64,000 bases of DNA from MSPOR6 sp964652195 (GCA_964652195.1 CAZZBB010000010.1:47032-111031); one strand, 5' to 3'. Numbered from the stretch's first letter, positions 52,826 to 61,798 are shown. Made by a program: numbers and translations. Notes: generated by a model from the letters alone, not told the origin.

Positions 52826-53083
52826 TTATTCTTCTGATGTTTCTAATTCCTGTAAGAATGTATCAACACCTGATGTCTGGATTGCTGTCCGATGCAATTC
52901 TGACAAACGATCAAGATCATCAATAGATTCAAGGGCTTTCGCCACAGGTTGTACATCCTCTAATGGAAAACGTTCAATAAGAACAGACAGTATATGTTTA
53001 ACAGACATTTCACGGGATCCCTGTTCAATACCTTGTTCAATACCGCGCTGTATTATGAGTTCGTAAAAAGGAGATTCTTGCAT
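52826..53083 (-). CDS. Stand-alone copy of the Rpn C-terminal region (short form)
   Basis: 85 residues from ATG 53083 (53086 also possible). It is nearly identical to the C-terminal 90 residues of the adjacent Rpn-type protein, and starts at the same internal MMQESPFYELIIQRG with the same upstream GGAGG. It keeps the GIEQGIEQGSRE repeat, one IEQG shorter, and the FLQELETSEE end. Duplication of about 325 bp created it. In E. coli Rpn systems an internal start yields a short C-terminal product that inhibits the full-length nuclease; this ORF looks like a free gene for such a product. Function here is inferred. Confidence 0.65.
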   Translation of the reverse strand: MQESPFYELIIQRGIEQGIEQGSREMSVKHILSVLIERFPLEDVQPVAKALESIDDLDRLSELHRTAIQTSGVDTFLQELETSEE

Positions 53084-53095
53084 CATTTCCTCCGA

Positions 53096-53143
53096 TCTGA
53101 ATCGCTGATGACACGGATTACGCTGATTTCACGGAGAAGAGGG
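53096..53143. repeat. Dispersed TCTGAATCGCTGATGACACGG repeat
   Basis: TCTGAATCGCTGATGACAC followed by GGATTACGCTGATTTCACGG and GAGAAGAG. Related copies at 52773-52811, 54196-54244 and 54336-54373. The copies at 52773 and 53096 bound the duplicated Rpn segment. Confidence 0.6.
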
Positions 53144-53156
53144 ATATTCTAATGCT

Positions 53157-54062
53157 TTATTCTTCTGATGTTTCTAATTCTTGTAAGAACGTTTCAACAC
53201 TTGGTGTGTCAGTCGCAGAAAGATGTATCTCTGACAAACGATCAAGATCATCAATAGATTCAAGGGCTTTCGCCACAGGTTGTACATCCTCTAATGGGAA
53301 ACGTTTTGTAAGAACAGACAGTATATGTTTAACAGACATTTCACGGGATCCCTGTTCAATACCTTGTTCAATACCTTGTTCAATCCCGCGCTGTATTATG
53401 AGTTCGTAAAAAGGAGATTCTTGCATCATTTCCTCCGAGATTAATTTCTGAAAAAGACTTGTGTCATAGGTTAGACTACCCAACGTCGATAATGCAAACA
53501 ACAGTGTTCCACGCGTCTGTGTGTCAACTGGTGCGGATTCCGTCTTTTCGACGCATTTTCGCAACCATGTTTCCGTGTTGATGCCTACAGGTGGTTTCAT
53601 TAAAGGGGTGAACGGTAACAACCCGACCGATGCTGCACCCAAAAACAACTCACCTTCTAATTCTGCCAGTCGAATCACCTGATATTTGTGTTGTAAACCG
53701 AACGTGTCATTACCATAACTATAGCCACCTGGATCGGTTTGTCCTGCGTTTGCGCTTAAATATATTACCACTGAATAGACTGGAAGTTCATACCGTAATA
53801 GAAGTTCACCAGCATACGCAAGCACTCGCAACGGCATCGGTTTATCTCTACTGTCCTGGGTTTGTACTTCTATATGAAGGAGAACTGTTTCATTACGCCA
53901 TAACACCTTAAATGTCATGTCGTTACGATGAACTTTTACTATTTGTTGTTCCGTGTCAAGGGTCTCTAAAACCTGCACATCGGATGTAGCAAAGGATAAC
54001 ATGGCGAAGTCATCAGCGAACCTATCCATCAGATGCTTTACGAGTTCATCGTATTGTGCCAT
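53157..54062 (-). CDS. Rpn/YhgA-like PD-(D/E)XK nuclease (transposase-like family)
   Basis: 301 residues. The N-terminal two thirds fit the PD-(D/E)XK Rpn family: MTFKVLWRNETVLLHIEVQT contains the catalytic D/E-x-Q core, then LRVLAYAGELLLRYELPVYSVVIYL. The C-terminus has IEQGIEQGIEQGSRE repeats and an alpha-helical tail. These nucleases promote recombination and take part in phage defence. An internal GGAGG-ATG site at 53436-53424 (within SEEMMQESPF) could start a short C-terminal protein. The same C-terminal part is duplicated next to it at 52826-53083. Confidence 0.8.
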   Translation of the reverse strand: MAQYDELVKHLMDRFADDFAMLSFATSDVQVLETLDTEQQIVKVHRNDMTFKVLWRNETVLLHIEVQTQDSRDKPMPLRVLAYAGELLLRYELPVYSVVIYLSANAGQTDPGGYSYGNDTFGLQHKYQVIRLAELEGELFLGAASVGLLPFTPLMKPPVGINTETWLRKCVEKTESAPVDTQTRGTLLFALSTLGSLTYDTSLFQKLISEEMMQESPFYELIIQRGIEQGIEQGIEQGSREMSVKHILSVLTKRFPLEDVQPVAKALESIDDLDRLSEIHLSATDTPSVETFLQELETSEE

Positions 54063-54600
54063 GTAGAGTTTTTACTTTCCCAATAGTCTTTTATTGATTA
54101 TACTTTGTGGGGTTGTAGGTTGTCAAGGAAAGTTATCCAGATGGAAGTATTGCTTAAATCATGATTAAGATGTTTTTTATGGGTATGCCTGGGTTATCGG
54201 AATCGCTGATGACACAGATTACGCGGATTTCTTGGAGAAGAGGGGTTGGGTGGCAGGAAAGGATCATTCCATAAAATAACAGAATGGGAAAAGGGGGAGG
54301 ATGGAAGGAAGGGTCGGAGAGGACACGGTTTGGTTGTCTGAATCGTGGATGACACGGATGACGAGGAGAAGTGGGTCTGGCATAAGGTGATTTCTTTCTT
54401 AAGATATTGTATTGTGTCGTAGTATTTATTAATTCTAATCAATAGATTGGGATAGTCAAGTTATTTTTACTGGTAGATAGTATTTAGTTAACCTGAACAT
54501 AAAGTAAATCTGAAGTTGCACCCGTTCTATGAAAATGGTATAATTTTTTTGAAACTATAGATTTAATACAAGGACAAGCACATTCGACAAAGGAGTTAAG
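54063..54600. other. Intergenic region with dispersed repeats
   Basis: 538 bp. Two copies of the AATCGCTGATGACACAGATT repeat (54196-54244 and a shorter one 54336-54373). The rest is AT-rich and non-coding. The small frame at 54194-54442 consists of repeat sequence. Confidence 0.5.
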
Positions 54601-55236
54601 ATGTTAGTTCCAAACCCTTTGGAAGCAAAAAATAAACTACAAATAACAAAACACCTTGTAGTCGAGGATATAGTGATATTCGGTTCTGATAACGTGAATG
54701 ATAAGGCTTTTTTTGCAGCACAGGAAATCATTCTGACAGTCACTTCAAAGCATCCTAATATCCGGAGTGAACTAACAGGTTTTTTATGTATTCTTGTAGC
54801 CCCTGGAGAAAGCGTTGCTTCTTATCTGAAATTGGATGAAAACGATCCAAAATATAAGTATGGATGTACTATATTACCTGAAAAAGATGAAGAGTTTCCA
54901 GGGTATCTGGCGTCGGTTATTGAATGGAATAATCAACCAGATATGGGGGTTTTTGTTTTTTCGTTTGCGTATGCAATAATGTATGCGATTTGCCAAATTG
55001 ATCCAAACTTCCATAGTTTATTAAAACACTCATTCAAGACGAGTACTGCATCAAATACATGGGATTGTAATCCAAGGTCTAAGCAAGACGCTGGCGCGTA
55101 TTGGGCAGAAGGAGTAAGGATGTGGTATTACACGGGAGAATTTGAAACGAGAGATGCACTTAAGGAATATGATCAAGAATTAGCAAAATTGCTGAGCACC
55201 TGGATACCTGAAAAGGACATTCCCAAGACCTATTAA
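54601..55236 (+). CDS. Metalloprotease-like protein with a degenerate zinc site (probable pseudoenzyme)
   Basis: 211 residues; ATG 54601 has GGAG 7 bases upstream. The second half follows the layout of a secreted-peptidase-like family in which a VxxHEFxHAI helix is followed by a DPxF segment and EYWAEGVQxWF. Here the zinc helix reads VFVFSFAYAIMYA, so H, E and H are replaced by F, S and Y, while DPNFHSLL and AYWAEGVRMWYYTG are kept. No signal peptide. It is probably catalytically inactive; role unknown. The family assignment is from pattern alone. Confidence 0.5.
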   Translation: MLVPNPLEAKNKLQITKHLVVEDIVIFGSDNVNDKAFFAAQEIILTVTSKHPNIRSELTGFLCILVAPGESVASYLKLDENDPKYKYGCTILPEKDEEFPGYLASVIEWNNQPDMGVFVFSFAYAIMYAICQIDPNFHSLLKHSFKTSTASNTWDCNPRSKQDAGAYWAEGVRMWYYTGEFETRDALKEYDQELAKLLSTWIPEKDIPKTY

Positions 55237-55262
55237 TTCACAAGTATGCTACAAAGATGTAA

Positions 55263-55493
55263 TTAATGAAAGGTGGTTACTTGAAATTGTTTTTTCGCAT
55301 CTTGGGAACATCTTATGTGAATTAACGCTTGTAGGGGTTTGTATTTAAGTCTATTTACAGAATTATGCTTTAATTGACCAATTGGTTTGCCAGCAAAGAA
55401 TTTACGTTTAGGTCCTACCTGTCGTACCCGTAACTTTTTTAGATCATACTCTGGTAAAAGTTCATCCTGTACTGTTGTGTTATCCTTCTTCAT
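55263..55493 (-). CDS. Putative antitoxin-position protein of a BrnT-type pair
   Basis: 76 residues from ATG 55493, which overlaps the BrnT stop by 14 bp; the longer upstream start has no ribosome binding site. It starts MKKDNTTVQDELLPEYDLKK, a BrnA-like position and opening, but the rest is basic (RVRQVGPKRKFFAG) and does not match a known antitoxin fold. It could be divergent or partly degraded. Its operon place after brnT is the main evidence. Confidence 0.5.
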   Translation of the reverse strand: MKKDNTTVQDELLPEYDLKKLRVRQVGPKRKFFAGKPIGQLKHNSVNRLKYKPLQALIHIRCSQDAKKQFQVTTFH

Positions 55494-55752
55494 AATCTTC
55501 TCTTTCCTTACGGGTTGCTTTTCTTGCACTAATCAAACGAGTTTTACTATCTCGTTCAGTAAACGCTACCATTAGAATACGTTGTTGTACTGATTCTCCG
55601 ATAATAATATATCGCTGCTCAGAATAAGAGTGATTTGGATCATCAAAAATAATATACAGCGTATCTTCAAAAACCGTTTTTGCTTCATTAAATGATACAC
55701 CATGTTTTGATAGATTTCCAGCATCTTTACTCTTATCCCACTCGAATTCCAT
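55480..55752 (-). CDS. brnT: BrnT-family toxin
   Basis: 90 residues, the usual length. The BrnT pattern FEWDKSKDAGNLSKHGVSF, EAKTVFEDTLYIIFDDPNH, SEQRYIIIGES and the C-terminal RLISARKATRKEREDYEEG are intact. BrnT is an RNase toxin of the RelE-like fold, normally neutralised by the following BrnA. Start ATG 55752. Confidence 0.85.
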   Translation of the reverse strand: MEFEWDKSKDAGNLSKHGVSFNEAKTVFEDTLYIIFDDPNHSYSEQRYIIIGESVQQRILMVAFTERDSKTRLISARKATRKEREDYEEG

Positions 55753-55839
55753 TTATAGTTGTCCATATATTTATTATAAACCAAGTTGATACTTATGAGT
55801 TTATACTCAACCACGGTAAACATTGTTCAGTAATTTAGT

Positions 55840-56724
55840 TTACAATTCACTGTAATCCCCTTTAAATACTTCCCTAAGATGCCAATTTGTATATTCCTCA
55901 TTGGGATAATAAACTTGATTGGGTAGATATCCAATTTCCTGACCATCGTATGGTTTCAGCCATTCATCAAAACCCACGGACTTTCTATCAACATGCTCAG
56001 ACACATGTAATTTCAACCGATCTGACAATGTAAATACGCCTCGGTCGAATAACTTGTGGTGTAGAGAACATAGGGCGATTCCATTCTTCTCTGTATCAGG
56101 ACCTTCTGCCATGTGCCATTTGATATGAGCTGCCTCTAATGCAACATGACGGTCTCGTAATGTCATGTTAAAGCCACATATTGCGCACCTATACCCATAT
56201 GCCTCCAATACATTTTGTCTAAAATATGGGTCCCGAGGTTGTTCCGAAAATCCAAAGGATAATTCTATACCAACATCTTGTAGTATATCTTCATGGTAGG
56301 AAAATGGAAAATGTTTCACCAATAGACGACCAATAATTTCAAAGGTCATACCATAGTCGTCTTGAAGTTTAGAAGCGATTTCTTCTGGGAAACCACCAGA
56401 GGACTTGTACTGTTTCAAATCTTTTGCTGAGGCATTATCTTTGTGGACATGTACATTCTGTATATTGTTAACTTCCCAAAGTCCGTCGTTTTGCAAACGC
56501 CAGAAAGGATCTGCAGGATTATATTTTTCTCTCCAAGGACCAAATTCCCGTAATAGGTTAGGAAGAAACTCTTCTACATCTTTATAAAGAGTAAGTCTAT
56601 CTTCACCACGAAGTAATTTCCCAATTGAATATAGAACAAGGAGAGGTTTGTGCACTGCTCTATTATCCCTGCTTTGCCATACATTCAACTTTTGAAATCT
56701 TTTAATAATCTTTTCTCTATCCAT
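55840..56724 (-). CDS. SBD-HNH endonuclease (phosphorothioated-DNA-binding restriction endonuclease type)
   Basis: 294 residues from ATG 56724 with GGAG 8 bases upstream; a GTG at 56745 overlapping the previous stop is alternative. Residues 1-90 match the sulfur-binding-domain-like N-terminus of this family (AVHKPLLVLYSIGKLL, LLREFGPWREKYNPADPFW, LQNDGLWEV). The C-terminal HNH nuclease has CAICGF, VALEAAHIKWH, NGIALCSLHHKLFD, with all H-N-H residues. Family members recognise phosphorothioate DNA and cut nearby. It lies 17 bp after a DndC-like gene, so they are one operon. Confidence 0.78.
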   Translation of the reverse strand: MDREKIIKRFQKLNVWQSRDNRAVHKPLLVLYSIGKLLRGEDRLTLYKDVEEFLPNLLREFGPWREKYNPADPFWRLQNDGLWEVNNIQNVHVHKDNASAKDLKQYKSSGGFPEEIASKLQDDYGMTFEIIGRLLVKHFPFSYHEDILQDVGIELSFGFSEQPRDPYFRQNVLEAYGYRCAICGFNMTLRDRHVALEAAHIKWHMAEGPDTEKNGIALCSLHHKLFDRGVFTLSDRLKLHVSEHVDRKSVGFDEWLKPYDGQEIGYLPNQVYYPNEEYTNWHLREVFKGDYSEL

Positions 56725-56741
56725 ACTATATCTCCACACTA

Positions 56742-57557
56742 TCACTTATGACAAACCAAACACGGTTCCTCATCATCCTCATCATCATGGACATCAGTGA
56801 GAATTTCGATAAGACGTTGATTGGGTTTATCCTTCTTCTTTGATGCTTTGGCTTGTTCAGTCCGTTCTTTTATCTGTTCTATACGGTCTGGAGTAGCCAA
56901 TTCCTCTAAACTCTCGCCTTGACACCATGTGAACCGTTCGCCAGTTTCTGGATTCAATTTCTCATAACTCTTGGCGAGTTCAAACAAATCAGGGTGTTGT
57001 TCTAAAAGTCCAACCCATTCGGATTTGCGTTGGAAGAAACAGAAGTAGCATCCAGAACGTGTTCGCCAGTTGTAGTAGTCGGGCATCCCAAGTCCGCTTT
57101 CCTCAAGGATGCGGTAAACATCCTCTTTGATAATACCATCCTCTTTGAATGGATATTTGGGTTCAATGTTTCGGAGTGAAGAGGTTTTTAGCGGTTTGTA
57201 ACCAACACGATCTTCATCGGCTCGGATTGCTATATAGTGATATGCGTGATCTGCACCAACATATTCTTCAAATGGTCTAATCTTGAGTTTGATGGTGCAC
57301 CAACGTACTTGTGAAGAGGGTAGCATCCCACCGTGAAGTGTTAGCCAGTGGTCAAAATCGCGTTCTACGTTGAGACGTGCGATTGGCTTTCCAAGGAATG
57401 CTTCCAAACGATCCAAAAAGTCGTAGGTCTCTGGAAGTTCTTTCCCAGTATCGGTGAAGAAATACTCCATTTCTGGCACTCTGTCACGCATATAGACTGC
57501 CAGGGCAGAACTGTCTTTTCCACCTGAAAGACCGAGAAGATGTCGCGTTTGTCCCAC
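56742..57557 (-). CDS. DndC/PAPS-reductase-like PP-loop enzyme
   Basis: 271 residues from GTG 57557 with GGGGTG upstream. The PP-loop is LLGLSGGKDSSALAVYM. YFFTDTGKELPETYDFLDRL and QVRWCTIKLKIRPFEEYV resemble PAPS reductases and DndC. A cysteine pair RSGCYFCFFQRKSEW and a second CLVCHK at the very end could bind Fe-S or zinc. DndC activates and transfers sulfur onto DNA; its usual partners DndA, DndB, DndD and DndE are absent here. The following gene encodes a phosphorothioate-reader-like HNH nuclease. A defence role is inferred. Confidence 0.78.
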   Translation of the reverse strand: MGQTRHLLGLSGGKDSSALAVYMRDRVPEMEYFFTDTGKELPETYDFLDRLEAFLGKPIARLNVERDFDHWLTLHGGMLPSSQVRWCTIKLKIRPFEEYVGADHAYHYIAIRADEDRVGYKPLKTSSLRNIEPKYPFKEDGIIKEDVYRILEESGLGMPDYYNWRTRSGCYFCFFQRKSEWVGLLEQHPDLFELAKSYEKLNPETGERFTWCQGESLEELATPDRIEQIKERTEQAKASKKKDKPNQRLIEILTDVHDDEDDEEPCLVCHK

Positions 57558-58065
57558 TATTTCACCCCATTATATTTTTCAGTCAATTCATTTACTACCT
57601 GTATCTTGCTAACCTATCTCAAGATGAGTTTAAAATAAGAGCTTTGGTATCCGGAGAAGGAGGGATTTTTAAGATATGATGTGTTTGTATTTTCAACAAT
57701 TAACTGTGTTTCCATGCTGTATATCTTACCATGAATTGAGATGGAATTTCAATAGCATTTCTACAGGATTGGGACAGTAAAATCACTCCTATTCAATTTC
57801 GAATTGACACATTCTATTGGTATTGCCAACCTGTGATAGTTGTTGTATTTTGTGCTAAACATCCGGAGCAGTTGGATAAAGGATTAATCTTTTAGTTGCG
57901 TACTCTTATTTTTCATGTCCAGTGGGGTTGGAGAATGGTGCTAAATTAACAGATATGGTGGGTTTGAAAATCGCATTGATGTTGTATTCAAAATTAATTC
58001 TAAAATCTACTATAAATAAAAAATGAAGAAAACTGAAAGAACAAACATCAATATATGAAAAAGAG

Positions 58066-58093
58066 TTGACACAATAATAAACATACGTTACAA
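58066..58093 (+). promoter_or_regulatory. Sigma-70-like promoter without an obvious gene
   Basis: TTGACA (58066-58071), 16-bp spacer, TACAAT (58088-58093). The nearest real gene starts 1 kb downstream. It may drive a small RNA or a very short ORF. Confidence 0.4.
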
Positions 58094-58320
58094 TAATATA
58101 TACAAATTATTATTATACACATACTAATATCCAATTATGATTACAGAAATATACACAGGTATACAAATGTCAATATTACAACACATCATAAATGGTAAAT
58201 TAAGAACAAAGGAATCCATCAAGAGAACTTTTTTGTTTTTTTACACAAATTCGTAAATTGGCTGTAAACATAGATGGAGACTGACCTAACAGTGGCTATA
58301 CTAAAATTGGGGTTACAGAA

Positions 58321-58346
58321 AAAAGTTACGATTTCGTAACTTTTTA
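58321..58346. repeat. Palindrome AAAAAGTTACGATTTCGTAACTTTTT-type
   Basis: Same as the site at 50852-50877 except for one central base (GATTTC instead of GATATC), seven kilobases away. Confidence 0.7.
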
Positions 58347-58796
58347 CATAAAAACAGGATACTTTCTAATGACTATCCAATACATTCAAAATAATCTTAA
58401 AAACAAGAACAGCATAACTTATACCATTTCTGCCAAAAATAGCAGCATGGATGGTCTATGCGGATGTCATCTAATAGGATACACCCTAAAATATTATGTT
58501 GCAATAATGACATATTATTATTTAGAAAATGTATTACAATTGTCTGTAACGGATATTCCCCCAAAAAATATAAAAATAAAAAAGAAGAACGACACAAAAT
58601 CACACAATTTAATAATTTCTATAATTCTAAAAAAACACTGATGAACACAGACTGTGACAGGGCTGACAGCCGTTTTACTAATGTCTATATAAATAGTTCT
58701 CATTATGAGCATTCTTAATCGTCGTTCTGATAATCAACGGTATGAATGTCATATGAAGGTTAAATTAATAGTTCAGTAATCCAGTCCAAGAAATTA

Positions 58797-58824
58797 GCGT
58801 AGGGACGGGGTTTCCCCGTCCATT
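58797..58824. repeat. Dispersed CGTAGGGACGGGGTTTCCCC repeat
   Basis: Second copy of the repeat at 52690-52725, with a G-to-A change in the stem. Confidence 0.55.
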
Positions 58825-58918
58825 ATTGACGTACAATGTGAATATTTTATATTGAAACTTGCTTGGGCATTCCCCGCAGTTAGAAACCGAGCCTACCAAG
58901 GGGTAGAAACAGGATCTT

Positions 58919-59020
58919 GAAGAATCGGGGATCGGAATCCCCTCCCACAGAAGAGAAGCCCTCACACAGAAGAGAGGAGAATGTAAGATCGGGGATCGGA
59001 ATCCCCTCATACGGAAAAGT
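58919..59020. repeat. Two copies of the GATCGGGGATCGGAATCCCC repeat
   Basis: Direct copies at about 58923-58955 and 58985-59017, the second with ATACGGAAAAG in place of CCACAGAAGAG. An imperfect palindrome (GGGGATCGGAATCCCC) lies at each core. Confidence 0.6.
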
Positions 59021-59121
59021 AGAAATGTTCAGTTAAGATTACCCTTGAATAAAGCGGAGGTTAATGTGATAATTATGATACAGATATCTTGACATGCACG
59101 CTTGATTCTCAGGAGCGTGAT

Positions 59122-60189
59122 ATGAAACCTAATACTACGAAATCTATCCCATACGCTCTAATTCTATCAATAGGTCTTCATATCGTCTTGGTGGCTTTCC
59201 TAAGTCTGCTATATCAAACCAAACCTACCCAGATATCTGATGTAACTCATTTTGATATTCTGCATGTCCCTACCGAACGTTCCCTGCGTACTTTAAAACG
59301 TGAACGTTATGTCCCCCAAGAATATAATACGCCTGTCCCACAGAAACAGATTGAGTCGGTTTCCACATCTCCAGTAACATCTGTACAACCTACAGCACCG
59401 ATTTCACATAAGAATCCTGTCACGCCTGTTCGGGATTATACTTTACCCTCTCCACGCACATTGGGGGAGTCCCTTTATAGCAGTAATTCTCCTCTCCCTA
59501 CAGTTGGTGGTAATCCTGTAAGTGGTCCCAGAACCGTGACATCCAATTTGCAAGGGATAAACCGTGGTACAAAATCCTCATCTTACAAACCTTCCGTTAA
59601 TCATATTTTTCCAAAGGTGAGTGATCTTCCGCTACCAATTGTATTACTGGAACGTATTGGGAATCACATTGTCTCTCACCGAAATGCTGACTTAGTGGAC
59701 ATTGTATTCATTATTGATGGAAGTGGGAGTATGAAGGATAATATTACTGCAGTACGGAATCATCTGAATAGGATGACAAGTATTTTTCATAATGGGGGTA
59801 TAGATTTTACTTTAGGGATTGTCATCTTTCGAGACAGTACGACCTATAGTATGCTCGGATGGGATTTCGAGGTAGTTCCACAGACTAAATCGGTACGTGA
59901 GATAAAAAAAGCACTTTCGAAGGTGAAGTGTAGAGGCGGAGAAAAGGCTTTAGATGCGCTTATTCGTGCTGCTGACGAAGTAGAACTACGGAAGAACAGT
60001 GAGGTGCATTTCATTTTGGTAACGGATGAATATGTGACTGGCAACTACACTGCAGCTGATGTGTTAACGAAGATGTTAAGTAGTAACATTAAGGTAGATG
60101 TTATAGGTCTTGAAGAACCGTTTCATGGATATATCACGCGTAGGACGGGTGGTATATGGTTGCCTATATCAAGTTTAGGAGCACAATGA
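59122..60189 (+). CDS. Membrane-anchored von Willebrand factor A domain protein
   Basis: 355 residues from ATG 59122 (AGGAG 7 bases upstream); the longer frame from TTG 59089 has no such site. One N-terminal helix (ALILSIGLHIVLVAFLSLLY) is followed by a long proline/serine-rich linker (about 55-175) and a vWA domain (about 190-350). The MIDAS DxSxS is DIVFIIDGSGSMKDN, with IVIFRDSTTYS and VHFILVTDEYVTG later. The helix-plus-linker layout resembles TonB-like anchors. Such domains bind protein partners through a metal. It is 7 bp upstream of a GT-C-like gene. Confidence 0.78.
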   Translation: MKPNTTKSIPYALILSIGLHIVLVAFLSLLYQTKPTQISDVTHFDILHVPTERSLRTLKRERYVPQEYNTPVPQKQIESVSTSPVTSVQPTAPISHKNPVTPVRDYTLPSPRTLGESLYSSNSPLPTVGGNPVSGPRTVTSNLQGINRGTKSSSYKPSVNHIFPKVSDLPLPIVLLERIGNHIVSHRNADLVDIVFIIDGSGSMKDNITAVRNHLNRMTSIFHNGGIDFTLGIVIFRDSTTYSMLGWDFEVVPQTKSVREIKKALSKVKCRGGEKALDALIRAADEVELRKNSEVHFILVTDEYVTGNYTAADVLTKMLSSNIKVDVIGLEEPFHGYITRRTGGIWLPISSLGAQ

Positions 60190-60196
60190 ATTAGCG

Positions 60197-61798
60197 ATGA
60201 AGTTTCTTCAGAAATTATCACCCTTCACTGACCTTGTTCTTTCAACGCAGTCCCCATCCTCTGACCTGCCAAATTCCACGGCAAGAGAAAATCTATATTA
60301 CGCATCTTGGATAACAGCTATCTTCGTGATTGTCTGTGGTTATGGTGCAATGAATCACGAAATGTGGCGTGATGAAATCCAAGCATGGCTTCTTGCGAGA
60401 GATAGCACTTCATTCTTTAATCTCCTTGCTAACATGAAATATGAGGGACATCCTGCTTTATGGCATCTCTGTCTAATGCCGTTGAGTCGTATATCGGTGT
60501 CTCCTATAATGATGCAGGTGTTTCATCTGCTTATCGCTGCTACCACCATATTTCTCTTCAATCGTTACGCCCCCTTTAATCGACTTCATAAATTCCTTTT
60601 TAGTTTTGGATATTTTACACTCTACGAATACGGTATTGTCGTAAGGAATTATGCGATCGGTGTCATGCTGATTACAATCTTTTGTGTGCTTTATAGTGAC
60701 CGGTACAGACGTTTTATTTGGGTGGGTATTGTGCTCTTTTTAACATGCCATACCAGTGTACATGCCTTGATAGTTGTTATAGCAATCGGATGTGCGTTGC
60801 TGTTTGAATATCTGCTGTTTTATTGCTGTAAGGATGATGTACCGTGGGAGAATAAACACCACATCTGGATAGGTTTTGCATTGATTGGTATCGGTATTGT
60901 TACTGCTATTTTGCAGCTTAATCCACCAGCTGATACAGGTTTTGCCGTAGGATGGAATTTTAATTTTACGGTAGAACGTATGAACAATATCGTGAAAATC
61001 ATTACCAACGCATTACTTCCGTTTACCAAAGCAACGATGGGACATTGGGGAAACATGCAACTCCATAGTTACGGATTGTTCCAGAAGTATCGACTACTGC
61101 TATGTTATCTGATTATATTTTGGTGTGTTCTGCGTTTCTTGAAACGTCCTACATCCTTATTTATCTATCTGATTGCGACGATTGGACTCCTATCCTTCTT
61201 CTATGTAAAGTATGGGGGTAGTATGCGTCACCACGGTTTTTTGTTTTTTACGTTTGTGATGGCGAGTTGGATCTATTATGATGCCCCAGAATTCAAGTTT
61301 CCTTTAGATATTATCAGTGTCTATGCACAACGATGTTTTTCTGCTATTTTTATGGTGTTACTTATTTTTCATTTTATGGGTGGGATGAATTCGCTTTCAA
61401 TGGATACACAATATATCTTTTCTAATGGGAAAAGAACAGCAGAATATATCAAAGCCGAGAATCTGCAGGATTTACCTATGGTTGGTATTACTGATTTTGC
61501 GATCAGTACAGTTGTAGGTTATTTAGGTAAAGATCGAATTTATTATCCTCAAGGGAGTCGATACGGTTCATTTGTAAGATGGGATAAGGCAAGAACACAC
61601 GGTGTTTCCGATGAAGAAATTATTGATGCTGCAAAGGAGATTCGTGCTGAGAATTCGGAGGATGTGTTGCTTATTTTAAATCGCAATTTGCCTGCGGAAT
61701 TGATTGAAGAGAATTCACTTACACTTTTGAATCAATTTACTGGATCCACGATTGGTGATGAGGGTTTTCGTCTTTATCTGTTGAAAGGATCTATGTAG
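60197..61798 (+). CDS. Multi-pass GT-C-like (ArnT/PMT-type) membrane protein
   Basis: 533 residues with about ten hydrophobic helices. After helix 1 comes NHEMWRDEIQAWLLARDS, the acidic D/E first-loop motif of GT-C glycosyltransferases such as ArnT/PMT, then HPALWHLCLMPLSR. The C-terminal part is a periplasmic-looking soluble domain. GT-C enzymes transfer sugars from lipid carriers to substrates outside the membrane; donor and acceptor unknown. It starts 7 bp after the vWA gene, so they form an operon. Confidence 0.72.
   Translation: MKFLQKLSPFTDLVLSTQSPSSDLPNSTARENLYYASWITAIFVIVCGYGAMNHEMWRDEIQAWLLARDSTSFFNLLANMKYEGHPALWHLCLMPLSRISVSPIMMQVFHLLIAATTIFLFNRYAPFNRLHKFLFSFGYFTLYEYGIVVRNYAIGVMLITIFCVLYSDRYRRFIWVGIVLFLTCHTSVHALIVVIAIGCALLFEYLLFYCCKDDVPWENKHHIWIGFALIGIGIVTAILQLNPPADTGFAVGWNFNFTVERMNNIVKIITNALLPFTKATMGHWGNMQLHSYGLFQKYRLLLCYLIIFWCVLRFLKRPTSLFIYLIATIGLLSFFYVKYGGSMRHHGFLFFTFVMASWIYYDAPEFKFPLDIISVYAQRCFSAIFMVLLIFHFMGGMNSLSMDTQYIFSNGKRTAEYIKAENLQDLPMVGITDFAISTVVGYLGKDRIYYPQGSRYGSFVRWDKARTHGVSDEEIIDAAKEIRAENSEDVLLILNRNLPAELIEENSLTLLNQFTGSTIGDEGFRLYLLKGSM

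Larger units (their letters stand above)
57558..59121. other. 1.5-kb AT-rich region with promoter-like and palindromic elements
   Basis: Nothing convincingly coding. A TTGACA-N16-TACAAT promoter (58066-58093) precedes a 29-codon frame (58168-58257, MSILQHIINGKLRTKESIKR...) without a clear ribosome binding site. A near-perfect palindrome follows (58321-58346), then two GATCGGGGATCGGAATCC repeats (58919-59020). Longer frames at 58.3-58.7 kb lack ribosome binding sites and look fortuitous. Confidence 0.5.

Noticed and set aside
54194..54442. 82-codon minus-strand frame
   Set aside because: Encoded by two dispersed ATCGCTGATGACAC-type repeats; proline/serine low complexity is due to repeat sequence.
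58369..58718. Several overlapping frames on both strands
   Set aside because: AT-rich, no ribosome binding site, one crosses a MITE-type end; no protein-like pattern.
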